Source: Aquabacterium sp.
GTDB lineage: Bacteria; Pseudomonadota; Gammaproteobacteria; Burkholderiales; Burkholderiaceae_C
NCBI RefSeq assembly: GCF_016195855.1
Contig: NZ_JACPYU010000021.1
Coordinates: forward strand, 17,781-81,780
Length of the DNA stretch: 64,000 nt
Direction: 5' to 3'
Part shown: piece after piece, positions 1 through 8,065 of the stretch
Position numbering within the stretch: position 1 is the stretch's first letter
Layout of the letters: every line of letters begins with the position of its first letter
Notes under the pieces: model-generated
The model's input: only the letters and a program-made list of their open reading frames with translations
What the model was told of the DNA's origin: nothing
Databases searched by the model: none
Position numbers and translations under genes: made by a program

Positions 1-54
1 CCCGAGTGCGCCGTGCGCGACAAGGTGGACTTCGAAGCCGAAGAGGCGGCCTGA
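1..54 (+). CDS. 3' end of an unidentified gene (partial)
   Basis: The first 17 codons read PECAVRDKVDFEAEEAA and end in TGA, 67 bases before the sigma factor start. The frame is open from the window edge, so this is probably the C-terminus of a protein encoded upstream. The tail is acidic and has one cysteine. It is too short to assign to a family. It may be co-transcribed with the sigma factor that follows. Confidence 0.4.
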   Translation, partial: PECAVRDKVDFEAEEAA

Positions 55-121
55 TGGCCCTGGGCGCTGCGGCGTCCTTGCCACGCGCTACAGTGGGGGC
101 TGCTGAAACTGGCCGCCCACC

Positions 122-793
122 ATGTCCCGCGACGAATTCCCTTTGACCCTGCCCCCTGATGAAGCCGACCCTGCTGTGTCGGCTTCTGGCGTTTCGGCGC
201 CAGAGGGGGGCGAGCCGCAACGGCATGGTCTGCAGGATCAGGCCTTTCTGAGCGCCTTGCGCACCCAGATGATCAAGTTTGCCCAGTTGCATCTGGGGGA
301 TCGCCACCTGGCAGAGGATGCGGTGCAGGAGGCCCTGGCCGGCGCCTGGAGCGGCGCGCAGCGCTTTGGCGGGCGTGCGGCCATCAAGACCTGGGTGTTC
401 GCCATCCTCAAGAACAAGGTGGCCGACCTGCTGCGCCACAAGCAGCGCATGGTGGACGCCAGCAGCCTCATGAAAGACGACGAAGAGCAGGCCATGTCGG
501 ACCTGTTCGACGAGCGTGGCCACTGGCTGCAAGACAGCAAGCCCACCGCCTGGCATTGCCCCGAAGCCAGCCTGGAGCAGCAGCAGTTCTGGGCCGTGCT
601 GGAAGTCTGCCTGGACGGCATGCCGCCTGCGCAGGCCCGCGTGTTCATGATGCGCGAGTTCATGGGCTTCGAGTCCGACGAGATCTGCAGCACCGTGAAC
701 GTCAGCAGCAGCAACCTGTTTGTGCTCTTGCACCGTGCCCGACTGCGCCTGCGCGAGTGCCTGAACCAGCGCTGGTTTGCGCAGGCCGCCTGA
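122..793 (+). CDS. ECF-type RNA polymerase sigma factor
   Basis: A 223-residue sigma-70 family protein of the extracytoplasmic-function (group 4) type, predicted to direct RNA polymerase to a small regulon. Region 2 lies at about residues 43-110 and includes the polymerase-binding/-10 recognition segment with LAEDAVQEA and KTWVFAILKNKVADLLR. Region 4 lies at about 155-215 with the -35 helix-turn-helix around ESDEICSTVNVSSSNLFVLL. The linker between them is long and acidic, and the first 40 residues are a poorly conserved extension. The next gene, 19 bases downstream, encodes a small zinc-finger protein, which is the usual layout of a sigma/anti-sigma pair. The signal it responds to cannot be read from sequence. 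The family call is firm; the start at ATG 122 is the only good upstream choice. Confidence 0.85.
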   Translation: MSRDEFPLTLPPDEADPAVSASGVSAPEGGEPQRHGLQDQAFLSALRTQMIKFAQLHLGDRHLAEDAVQEALAGAWSGAQRFGGRAAIKTWVFAILKNKVADLLRHKQRMVDASSLMKDDEEQAMSDLFDERGHWLQDSKPTAWHCPEASLEQQQFWAVLEVCLDGMPPAQARVFMMREFMGFESDEICSTVNVSSSNLFVLLHRARLRLRECLNQRWFAQAA

Positions 794-812
794 AGTTGAG
801 GAGCACCCCAAG

Positions 813-1052
813 ATGTTGAAACTCAACTGCGAACAAGCCACCCGCATGATGTCCGAGTCGCAGGAGCGCAAGCTGGGCACCACCGAGCGCACGGTCTTGC
901 GCATGCACACCTGGATCTGCTCGGGGTGCCGCAACTTTGGCGGCCAACTGGGTTTCATCCGCCAGGCCATGAAGGGCTTCGCGGCGCACGCGGACGATGG
1001 TGACGATGCGGCAGGCGGTGGGGGCAAGCGCCCGCCGCCCGGTGGCGTTTAA
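813..1052 (+). CDS. Small zinc-finger (zf-HC2-like) putative anti-sigma factor
   Basis: A 79-residue protein with the Cys/His arrangement C6, H32, C36, C39 (HTWICSGC), as in the zinc-binding domain of ZAS anti-sigma factors. It has no membrane segment, so it would be a soluble regulator of the sigma factor encoded just upstream. The start at ATG 813 is chosen over an in-frame ATG at 777 because 777 lies inside the sigma gene, while GAGG at about 798-801 is well placed before 813. The C-terminus is a low-complexity Gly/Pro tail. The anti-sigma role is inferred from the motif and gene order. Confidence 0.7.
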   Translation: MLKLNCEQATRMMSESQERKLGTTERTVLRMHTWICSGCRNFGGQLGFIRQAMKGFAAHADDGDDAAGGGGKRPPPGGV

Positions 1053-1143
1053 GCGGGGTATGCGCCATGGGGCGCGCGTGGTGTAAGAAACCGCCGCTGG
1101 CGTCGACCAATGGACATCTGTGCCACTTTTCGAGGCTTGCACC

Positions 1144-1659
1144 ATGTCCACCACCCACTCATCCCTTTCTGCCGCAGCGGCCTCATCTGACGCTGCTGCC
1201 CCTTCCCTGCGCCAGCGCCTGATCGGGCTGGCCCAAGGCTGGTTGCGATTCGAGGCCTGGCCCCAGGCCCTGGCCTTGTTGGCTGCGCGCCTGTACCTGT
1301 TCGACGTGTTCTTCCGCTCGGGCCTGACCAAAGTACGGGACTGGGATGCCACCTTGTTCCTGTTCAACGAGGAGTACCACGTGCCCGTCTTGCCACCCGA
1401 GCTGGCTGCCTGGATGGGCACGGGCGGCGAGTTGGGCTTTTCGGTGTTGCTGGCACTGGGGCTGGTGACGCGGCCTGCTGCCGTCGGCCTGTTCTTCGTC
1501 AACGCCATGGCCGTGATCAGCTACCCGGATCTGGCGCCCGCGGCCTTGAAGGACCACCACCTGTGGGGCGTGCTGGCCACGGCGCTGGCGGTGTTCGGTG
1601 CGGGCCGCCTGTCGATGGATGCGCTGGTGTGGCGGCGCTGGTTGAAGAAGGCTGGTTGA
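1144..1659 (+). CDS. DoxX family membrane protein
   Basis: A 171-residue integral membrane protein with about four hydrophobic segments and the DoxX signature around RLYLFDVFFRSGLTKVRDW and YHVPVLPPELAAWMGTGGEL. DoxX-family proteins are small inner-membrane proteins linked to redox or oxidative stress functions, but their exact activity is generally unknown. The gene follows the sigma/anti-sigma pair by about 90 bases on the same strand and is a plausible target of that sigma factor. ATG 1144 is preferred over ATG 1120 because the added eight residues are not hydrophobic or conserved-looking and a GAGG lies upstream of 1144. Confidence 0.75.
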   Translation: MSTTHSSLSAAAASSDAAAPSLRQRLIGLAQGWLRFEAWPQALALLAARLYLFDVFFRSGLTKVRDWDATLFLFNEEYHVPVLPPELAAWMGTGGELGFSVLLALGLVTRPAAVGLFFVNAMAVISYPDLAPAALKDHHLWGVLATALAVFGAGRLSMDALVWRRWLKKAG

Positions 1660-1687
1660 GCGGGGCATGACGCACTAAGATGCCCGC

Positions 1688-1903
1688 ATGAAAAAATCCA
1701 TCATCACATTCGGGGTTGGTCTGCTGGCAGTCTGGAGCTTGACCGCTTGTTCCACGCAACAGGCGTACAACGCTGGCCAGGCCTGGCGTCAGAACCAGTG
1801 CAATGCGCTGACGAACATGGACGACCGCCGGCGCTGCATGAACGAGGCTGGTCAGCCCCACGACAGTTATCAAAAGAGCGTGGACGACATCAACAAGAAG
1901 TGA
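1688..1903 (+). CDS. Small putative lipoprotein
   Basis: A 71-residue protein with a lipoprotein signal peptide: MKKS, a hydrophobic core, then the lipobox LTAC at residues 18-21. The predicted mature part is about 51 residues, polar, with two further cysteines (NQCNALTNMDD and RRCMNE) that could form a disulfide in the periplasm. It starts 28 bases after the DoxX gene on the same strand. No function is recognised. The clean lipobox and the spacing support a real gene. Confidence 0.65.
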   Translation: MKKSIITFGVGLLAVWSLTACSTQQAYNAGQAWRQNQCNALTNMDDRRRCMNEAGQPHDSYQKSVDDINKK

Positions 1904-1927
1904 TGCCCTTGTTGCCTTGATCGGGGA

Positions 1928-2728
1928 TCAGGGCAGCTCGGCCCCGCCCATGCGCGCAGCGATCGTGCTGGATCGGCTCATGATATAGCCCGAGCGGGGC
2001 TGCTGCTCGAAGCGCTTGGGCGCAGGCAGCATCACGGCCAAGCGGGCGGCCTGTATGGGGCTCAGCTGCGATGCTTCCACCTGGAAGTAATGGCGCGAGG
2101 CAGCCTGGGCGCCAAACACGCCTTCACCCCATTCCACATTGTTCAGGTAGACGGTGAGGATGCGTTCCTTGCCCAGCAGGCCTTCGAGCATGAAGGTGAT
2201 GATGAACTCTTCGCCCTTGCGCAGGAAGTTGCGCTCGCTGCTCAGGAACAGGTTCTTGGCGAGCTGCTGCGTGATGGTCGAGCCGCCGATGATCTTGGGT
2301 GTGGCGCTGGTGGCGGCCGTGGGTGGTGGCGGTACAGCGCGGCCGCGTGCCTTGGCGCGGGCCACGGCACGGTCATAGCGGTCCTGGGCCTGCTGGCGCA
2401 CGCGTTCGGCTTTGGCCTGGGCCTGGCTGTTCTTCTTCCAGGCGTTCTGCAGTGCATCCCATTCGACACCGTAGTGGTCCACGAAGTTGCCGTCTTCCGA
2501 GGCGATCACGGCGCGCTTGAGGTTGTCGGAGATGGCGTCATAAGGGCGCCAGGTCTGGGTCCAGGTGATGCGGCCTTGCTCGCGTACCAGCCGCGCCATC
2601 TCGCTGCGCTGGAAGGTGGTGGATTGCGGGGCGACCACACGCATCAGGCCGATGCGCGCAGCGAAGTACAGCTGCAGGCTCAGGCCGCTGAGGATCAACA
2701 GGACGACGATTCGCCAGACTGCACGCAT
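1928..2728 (-). CDS. mtgA: Monofunctional biosynthetic peptidoglycan transglycosylase
   Basis: A GT51-family enzyme that polymerises lipid II into glycan strands in the periplasm, anchored by one N-terminal membrane segment (residues about 5-27). The catalytic glutamate is in IASEDGNFVDHYG (E78) and the second core motif is GGSTITQQLAKNLFLS (about 148-163), followed by EFIITFMLE and ERILTVYLNNVEWG. At 266 residues it is somewhat longer than usual because about 45 Lys/Arg/Ala/Gln-rich residues ending in a Pro run (about 99-145) sit between the two catalytic motifs. It is the last gene of the minus-strand group rnb, TonB-like, aroE, mtgA; the gap to aroE is 37 bases. The family call is certain. 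Confidence 0.93.
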   Translation of the reverse strand: MRAVWRIVVLLILSGLSLQLYFAARIGLMRVVAPQSTTFQRSEMARLVREQGRITWTQTWRPYDAISDNLKRAVIASEDGNFVDHYGVEWDALQNAWKKNSQAQAKAERVRQQAQDRYDRAVARAKARGRAVPPPPTAATSATPKIIGGSTITQQLAKNLFLSSERNFLRKGEEFIITFMLEGLLGKERILTVYLNNVEWGEGVFGAQAASRHYFQVEASQLSPIQAARLAVMLPAPKRFEQQPRSGYIMSRSSTIAARMGGAELP

Positions 2729-2765
2729 CGATGGGCTCTTGCTAAATGGGCTGAACGATCAGGAC

Positions 2766-3626
2766 TCAATGAGGCTGGGCCGCGTCAACGAGCGCACGCA
2801 TGTGGGCCAGCACCGGCGTGGTATCAGGGCGCACGCCGCGCCACAAGGCAAAGGCCTCGGCGGCTTGTTCCACCAGCATGCCCAGGCCATCGCGTGGGGT
2901 GGCACCATGGGCGCGGGCCCAATCCAGGAAGGCCTGCGCGGCGGGGCCGTACATCATGTCCAGCGCCAAAGTGCCGGCCTTGAGCACCTGAGCGCCAACC
3001 GGCACGCCGCTGCCGGCCAGGCTGGCAGCCGTGCCGTTGATGAACACGTCGAACCCCTCACCGGGGTTTTGCAGGCCACAGGCACTGAGCTGGACGCCGT
3101 GTTGGGCGGCCCAGCCGGCATGACGGGCCACGATGGCCTGCGCCTTGTCCACGGTGCGGTTGGCCATGACGATCTCGGCGGGGCGGGCCTCGATCAGGGG
3201 GCCCAGCACGCCGGCGCTGGCGCCACCGGCACCCAGCAGCAGCACGCGCTTGCCCGTCAGCGGCATGCCCGCATTGAGGGTGATGTCGCGCACCAGGCCG
3301 ATGCCATCGGTGTTGTCGGCCAGCCAGCCGCCATCGGTGTCCGCGTCAAAGCGCAGGGTGTTGGCGGCCTGGGCCAGCTCGGCCCGGGGCGTGCGGCGTG
3401 CGGCCAGCTCGAAAGCCTCGAACTTGAAGGGCACGGTCACGTTGCAGCCTTTGGCACCGCCTGCGGCAAAGGCCCGGATGTGGGCCTTGAAGTCATCCAG
3501 CGGGCACAGCAGGCGGCCGTAGTCCACGGCCTGGCCGGTCTGCTGGGCGAACAGGGCGTGGATCAGGGGCGAGCGGCTGTGTTCAACCGGGTTGCCGGCC
3601 ACGGCGTAGCGGTCTGCGGTGGTCAT
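2766..3626 (-). CDS. aroE: Shikimate dehydrogenase
   Basis: A 286-residue enzyme that reduces 3-dehydroshikimate to shikimate with NADPH, the fourth step of the shikimate pathway, in the cytosol. The substrate domain shows [15 protein letters not shown] near the N-terminus, the catalytic lysine in [11 protein letters not shown], and [10 protein letters not shown]. The nucleotide-binding loop is [13 protein letters not shown], and the C-terminal motif is [14 protein letters not shown]. The start at 3626 ([13 protein letters not shown]) is chosen because the upstream in-frame extension is Pro/Arg-rich and overlaps the TonB-like gene. It lies 25 bases after the TonB-like gene and 37 before mtgA, consistent with one operon. 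Confidence 0.95.
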   Translation of the reverse strand: MTTADRYAVAGNPVEHSRSPLIHALFAQQTGQAVDYGRLLCPLDDFKAHIRAFAAGGAKGCNVTVPFKFEAFELAARRTPRAELAQAANTLRFDADTDGGWLADNTDGIGLVRDITLNAGMPLTGKRVLLLGAGGASAGVLGPLIEARPAEIVMANRTVDKAQAIVARHAGWAAQHGVQLSACGLQNPGEGFDVFINGTAASLAGSGVPVGAQVLKAGTLALDMMYGPAAQAFLDWARAHGATPRDGLGMLVEQAAEAFALWRGVRPDTTPVLAHMRALVDAAQPH

Positions 3627-3651
3627 GTGGGGTCTTGCGATCAGGCGCCGC

Positions 3652-4554
3652 TCAGGGCGCGGCCGGTGCGGTGGTCTGGGTAGGGGCAGGCGCCTGGGTG
3701 GTGGCCTGCATGCCCGCCTCACGCGTGAAACGAAAGCGCGATGAGATCAGCAGCAGGTCGCGCCCGGCGATCACTTCAGACGGCACGGCGCCAAAGGGGC
3801 CGGCGTTCATCACGATGGCGCGGGCGCGCTTGTCGAGCTGTTTGCTGCGCGAGGGCTGGGTGATGATGGCGTCCACCACCTTACCCTGGCGGTCGAGCCA
3901 GACTTCCATCACCAACTCGCCATACAGCTTCTGGCCACCCTGCGTGGGGAAGTGCTCGGTGCCGGCGCGTTCCACCAGGGTGCGGAACTGGCTGTAGTAC
4001 AGCGCGTCAGCCGACTTCAGGGTGGCGGGGCTGATGTAGCGCTTCTTGGGGCGCTCGTTTTCTTCGCGGATGCGCTTTTCGATTTCGGCCAGCAGCTTGG
4101 TCAGCTGGCGGCGGCGTTCTTCGTCGGCGCGGTTTTGCTCGGTTTCGGCCTTGGCACGCGGCTGGGGCGGGGGCAGGGCCGACAGCTCGCTTTTGACCTG
4201 GGTGAGCAGTTGCTGCTGTTCCTGCTGCATCTGCTCGATCATGCGGGCCGTCTGCTCCATGGCGTCGCCGGTTTCGGCTTCGGGCGAGGGTGGCAGGGGC
4301 GAGGTGGCGCGGCCGGTGCTCTCGCCGCCACCGGCCAGGTTCTGCTGTGCCAGGGCCTGGGCCTTGTCGGGCGCGGCTTCGCTGCCGGCGTTGACCAGGA
4401 TGACCTCCAGCGGCGTGTCCTTGAAGGTGCGGTTGAAGCCTTCAGGGTCCACCAGGCGGAAGCTGAACAGGCCGATGTGCAACAGCGCCGACACCCCCAG
4501 GCAGATCTGCAGGAGGCTCAAGGATTTCCACAGTGATCGAAGGCGTTGCAGCAT
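3652..4554 (-). CDS. TonB-like energy-transducer/envelope protein
   Basis: A 300-residue protein with one N-terminal membrane anchor (about residues 14-34), a periplasmic Gln/Glu-rich probable coiled coil (around [13 protein letters not shown] and [15 protein letters not shown]), and a C-terminal TonB-like domain (about 205-290, with [20 protein letters not shown]). Such proteins span the periplasm and contact outer-membrane or envelope partners. There is no ExbB/ExbD pair next to it, so it may work with a set encoded elsewhere or have a structural role. The start at 4554 ([10 protein letters not shown]) places the anchor near the N-terminus; the upstream in-frame ATG at 4629 would overlap the ribonuclease gene and adds Pro-rich sequence. 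It lies between rnb and aroE. Confidence 0.75.
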   Translation of the reverse strand: MLQRLRSLWKSLSLLQICLGVSALLHIGLFSFRLVDPEGFNRTFKDTPLEVILVNAGSEAAPDKAQALAQQNLAGGGESTGRATSPLPPSPEAETGDAMEQTARMIEQMQQEQQQLLTQVKSELSALPPPQPRAKAETEQNRADEERRRQLTKLLAEIEKRIREENERPKKRYISPATLKSADALYYSQFRTLVERAGTEHFPTQGGQKLYGELVMEVWLDRQGKVVDAIITQPSRSKQLDKRARAIVMNAGPFGAVPSEVIAGRDLLLISSRFRFTREAGMQATTQAPAPTQTTAPAAP

Positions 4555-4591
4555 CCGCGTAGAGGGGCGATGGAGAGGGCTGGTCTGGCGA

Positions 4592-6655
4592 TCAGGCGGT
4601 CGGGGCATCCCCTGTGGGGGCGTCGGCATCCTTCACGTCGATGGCCAGGGTCAGTGGTCCTGCATTGTCCAGCACCTCGTCGTCCTCGCCACCTTCCGAT
4701 TCACCCTGATCCGCAGCAGCTGTGGCTTCATCGAGACGCGCCACCACGCTGGCGTGCACGTCCAGGGTCAGCTCGTCCACCCCGGTGACGCGCACGCGCA
4801 CCTTGGCGTGGCGGGGCAGGTTGTCCGCACCGATGGCCTTGAAGACCAGGGGCAGGGTGTCGGCGCGCACCAGGCCGTTGACCATGACGGCGCAGTCCAG
4901 CTCGGTGAGGCCTTGCTGGCCCAGGTACTTGAGCGTCCAGTAGCGCTCCAGGCTGGACTGGAAGCCGTTGTAGGCGCTGTAGGCCGTGTCGAAGTTGCTG
5001 ATGATGGCAAACAGCTCGGCGTCCTTGGGTTTGAAGGGCGCGGCCAGGGCGGCGGTGCGGCCGTTTTTGGCACAGGCCACGATCTGCCACTGGTTGACCA
5101 GGTCCACATAGCGGCGCAGCGGCGAGGTGGCCCAGGTGTACTGCGCCACGCCCATGCCGGCGTGCGGCGCGGGCTTGGTGCTCATGCGCACCTTGATGCC
5201 CGGCTGCAGGCTGGCCTGGCTGCGGTAGATGCCGGGCACGCCCAGCTCGGCCAGCCAGCCACCCCAGGTGCTGTTGGCCAGGATCATGGCCTCGGCCACG
5301 ATCAAATCAAGTGCGGAACCGCGGGCGCGCGTGCCGATCACGACCTGCTCTTGCCCGGTGGGCTCGATGCCGTCGCTCATGGTGTTTTCGCCATTGGGGC
5401 CGAGCAGTTTGAAGCTGTAGTCCGGGCGGTTGAAGGTCTCGGGCTTGCCACGCACGATTTCGCGCTGGGCCTTCAGATGCTTGGCCAGGCGGAAGGCAAA
5501 GGCCAGCTCGGGTGCGAAGGCGTAGTCGGCCGGGGCCTCGCCGCTCAAGGTGGTGTCGGTGATGACGCCATCGAGCTTGTCGTGACGCAGGTTGGCCACG
5601 ATGGGCACGCGCTCCAGCCTGGTCTCGCTGCTTTTGACTGCAAGCGTGGCTTCGTCAAACGTGACGTACAGCGACACGGCAGGGCAGTCGCGGCCTTCGA
5701 TCAGCGTGTAGGTCTGCACGACGTCGTCGGGCAGCATGGTGATCTTGTGGCCGGGCATGTAGACCGTGGACATGCGGTTGCGCGCCAGGTTGTCCACGGG
5801 TGTGCCGGGGGCAATGGCCAGGCTGGGTGCCGCGATGTGGATGCCATAGGTGACGGTGCCGCTGCCCAGGCCTTGCACGGACAGCGCGTCGTCGATCTCG
5901 GTGGTCATCGAGTCGTCGATCGAGAAGGCCTTGACGGCCGCCAGAGGCAACTCGTCCTTGATCGGGGGCGCGTCCAGGGGTGGGAAACCGGTGCCCTTGG
6001 GGAAGTACTCGAACAGGAAGCGCTTGAAGTGGAACTGGTAGGGGCTGTCGATGGCGCCAGCGTCCTTGAGCAGGTCCAGCGGGGCGCGTTGCGTGGCCTT
6101 GGCAGCGTCCACCACGGCCTTGTATTCGGGGCCGTTCTTGTCCGGCTTGAACAGGATCTTGTAGAGCTGGTCCTTGATGGGCTGCGGACAGGTGCCGGCG
6201 GCCAGGTCGGTGGCCCATTGTGCGATCTGCAAGGCCAGCTGTTTCTTGCGCTCGATGGCGACCAGGGCCTGCTTGAGGATGTCCTCGGGTGCCTTGCGGA
6301 AACGGCCCTTGCCACGGCGGTGGAAGTAGTGTGGGGTCTCGAACAGACGCATCAGCATGGCGGCCTGCTGCACGGCGTCCGCATTGGCGCTGAAATATTC
6401 CTTGGCCAGCTCGTCGAAGCCGAATTCTTCTTCGGGGGCAACCTCCCAGATCAGGTCCACGTCGATGTCGGCCGCCTGGGCCGCACCCTGCGCCAGGATC
6501 TCGGCGGGCGAGGGCTTGGCGAACTTGATCAGCACGTTGGCGGCTTTCACCTTCACGCGCTTGCCCGAATCCAGCTCGATCTGCATCGAACTGTCGGCTT
6601 CGGACATCACACGGCCGGCGTGGAACTTACCGGCATCGTCAAAAAGGGCAAACAT
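4592..6655 (-). CDS. RNase II family (RNB domain) exoribonuclease
   Basis: A 687-residue 3'-5' exoribonuclease acting on single-stranded RNA in the cytosol. The N-terminal region (about 1-60) resembles a small beta-barrel RNA-binding domain. The RNB catalytic core runs from about residue 250 to 570 and contains FSIDDSMTTEIDDALSV, the metal-binding acidic cluster, and TSPLRRYVDLVNQWQ with the conserved arginines. Compared with E. coli RNase II, the third acidic position is Glu instead of Asp, a conservative change. The C-terminal tail is acidic. The start at 6655 (MFALFDDAGKF) is chosen because the open frame further upstream is only the antisense of the acetyltransferase gene. It is the first gene of the rnb, TonB-like, aroE, mtgA group. 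Confidence 0.9.
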   Translation of the reverse strand: MFALFDDAGKFHAGRVMSEADSSMQIELDSGKRVKVKAANVLIKFAKPSPAEILAQGAAQAADIDVDLIWEVAPEEEFGFDELAKEYFSANADAVQQAAMLMRLFETPHYFHRRGKGRFRKAPEDILKQALVAIERKKQLALQIAQWATDLAAGTCPQPIKDQLYKILFKPDKNGPEYKAVVDAAKATQRAPLDLLKDAGAIDSPYQFHFKRFLFEYFPKGTGFPPLDAPPIKDELPLAAVKAFSIDDSMTTEIDDALSVQGLGSGTVTYGIHIAAPSLAIAPGTPVDNLARNRMSTVYMPGHKITMLPDDVVQTYTLIEGRDCPAVSLYVTFDEATLAVKSSETRLERVPIVANLRHDKLDGVITDTTLSGEAPADYAFAPELAFAFRLAKHLKAQREIVRGKPETFNRPDYSFKLLGPNGENTMSDGIEPTGQEQVVIGTRARGSALDLIVAEAMILANSTWGGWLAELGVPGIYRSQASLQPGIKVRMSTKPAPHAGMGVAQYTWATSPLRRYVDLVNQWQIVACAKNGRTAALAAPFKPKDAELFAIISNFDTAYSAYNGFQSSLERYWTLKYLGQQGLTELDCAVMVNGLVRADTLPLVFKAIGADNLPRHAKVRVRVTGVDELTLDVHASVVARLDEATAAADQGESEGGEDDEVLDNAGPLTLAIDVKDADAPTGDAPTA

Positions 6656-6769
6656 CGAATGGGGGCTCTGTGGGGGCTTTTGGGGAATCAGGGCGTGATT
6701 GTCCCATTTTGTCGCTGGGGCTTGCGTCAGGGGGTGACAAGGGCTTTGGGATGCGGCATCGTGGGCGCC

Positions 6770-7405
6770 ATGGATCTGCCCCGCCTGATCGACACCCCCC
6801 GTCTGCACCTGCGGGACATGCGCCCTGGCGATGCCGAGGATGTGTTCGCTTCTTACGGCCGTGACCCGGCCGTTTTGCGCTATCTGCAATGGGCGCCACA
6901 CGAATCGGCCGATGACAGCCGGCGGCAGATCGCCTATGACATCCACCGCAGGTTGAAGCGCAGTGCCTGGGTCTGGGGCTTGACGCGCCAGGCGCCACAC
7001 GCGCAGGCCGGGCGGGTGTTCGGGCAGATCGAATTGCTGCCCATGAGCTTTCCGTCGGAGCAGGCTCACCACCTGCGTTTGGGTTATCTGATGGCGGCCA
7101 GCCATTGGGGTCAGGGCTTGATGGCGGAGGCGGGGCGAGCGGTGCTGGATGCCGCGTTTGGCGTGGACCAGGTCTGGCGTGTGGATGCGCTGTGTGATGT
7201 GGCCAATGGGGCCTCGGCCGCGATGCTGGCGCGCATCGGCATGCAGCGCGAGGGGTGCATGCGCCGGGCCTTGTCTCACCCCAATGTGTCGGACCAGCCG
7301 CGCGACGCGTGGGTCTATGCCTTGTCGCGCGACGAGTGGCTCAAGCGGATGCCGGCAAACCCAGCCACGACAGCAGCCCGGGCATGTGCTGATCAAAGTC
7401 GCTGA
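6770..7405 (+). CDS. GNAT family N-acetyltransferase (RimJ/RimL type)
   Basis: A 211-residue acetyltransferase that would move an acetyl group from acetyl-CoA to an amine. It opens with the typical LIDTPRLHLRDMRPGDAEDVF and carries the acetyl-CoA loop region LGYLMAASHWGQGLMAEAG plus the C-terminal NGASAAMLARIGMQREG. This pattern is closest to the RimJ/RimL-like enzymes, whose substrates range from ribosomal proteins to small molecules; the substrate here is unknown. It is divergent from the ribonuclease gene (115-base gap). Its 3' end overlaps the convergent hydrolase gene by 65 bases. ATG 6770 is used; GTG 6761 is also possible. Confidence 0.88.
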   Translation: MDLPRLIDTPRLHLRDMRPGDAEDVFASYGRDPAVLRYLQWAPHESADDSRRQIAYDIHRRLKRSAWVWGLTRQAPHAQAGRVFGQIELLPMSFPSEQAHHLRLGYLMAASHWGQGLMAEAGRAVLDAAFGVDQVWRVDALCDVANGASAAMLARIGMQREGCMRRALSHPNVSDQPRDAWVYALSRDEWLKRMPANPATTAARACADQSR

Positions 7406-7946
7406 CCGCGTGGTCGCTGCCTTCCAGCAAGGTCAGGTGGCTGCCCTGGTAACGCGCGCTCATCTCGCGCCAGTCCAGCACCTCGTCACCTTTGGCGATC
7501 AGGGCCCAGTAGCGCTCGGGTCGGGTGATGGGGTAGCGGGCCAGGGCCTTGAATTCGTCGATGAACTCGGCGCGGAAGAAGAAGTGGTCCTGCGGGTCGT
7601 GGAACGAGGTTTGCTCGCCGATGTAGCGGGCCAGATCACGGGCGGGCTCGATGGCCGGGTTGATCACGGCCGCGCGGCAGCCACGGTGCTCGGCCAGCAC
7701 GGTGGCGTAAAAGCCGCCCAGGGATGAGCCCAGCACGACCATGGTGTCGGCGGGCCATGAGGCGGTGATCTGCTGCATCAATGACCAGGCCTGGGCGGGC
7801 GAGGGGGGCAGTTGAGGGCAGGACCAGGTCAGGCCCGCGCCTTGCGCATTGAGTTGGGCGATGTGCTGCGCCAGCATCTGCGCCTTGAAGGACTTGGGCG
7901 ATGAACGGAAGCCGTGCAGGTAAAGCAGATGGGTGGTCGTGGCCAT
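7341..7946 (-). CDS. YqiA/YcfP-type alpha/beta hydrolase (putative esterase)
   Basis: A 201-residue compact alpha/beta hydrolase. The N-terminus has HLLYLHGFRSSPKSFKAQ, the oxyanion-hole strand. The nucleophile elbow is GSSLGGFYATV (Ser), and the likely acid and base are in IAKGDEVLDW (Asp) and LEGSDHAVSDF (His). YqiA-family members are small esterases of unknown natural substrate. The start at 7946 (MATTTHLLYLHGF) is preferred over the in-frame ATG at 7973 because the family begins directly before the LHGF strand. It is convergent with, and overlaps, the acetyltransferase gene. Confidence 0.85.
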   Translation of the reverse strand: MATTTHLLYLHGFRSSPKSFKAQMLAQHIAQLNAQGAGLTWSCPQLPPSPAQAWSLMQQITASWPADTMVVLGSSLGGFYATVLAEHRGCRAAVINPAIEPARDLARYIGEQTSFHDPQDHFFFRAEFIDEFKALARYPITRPERYWALIAKGDEVLDWREMSARYQGSHLTLLEGSDHAVSDFDQHMPGLLSWLGLPASA

Positions 7947-8065
7947 GGCAGGAATCTTGGTGTTTGCACGCAAGGTTGCGCGCCGGTGAAGGCACTACGA
8001 TGATGCGCCCCGGACGTTTGCCCGTGGTTCATATTCGTAAATCATCATTTTCAGGGAACAAACCC

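Noticed and set aside
4046..7405. A plus-strand open frame of over 1,100 codons across the TonB-like and ribonuclease genes
   Set aside because: It is the antisense of genes with clear domain motifs; only its last 211 codons, the acetyltransferase, look like a real protein.
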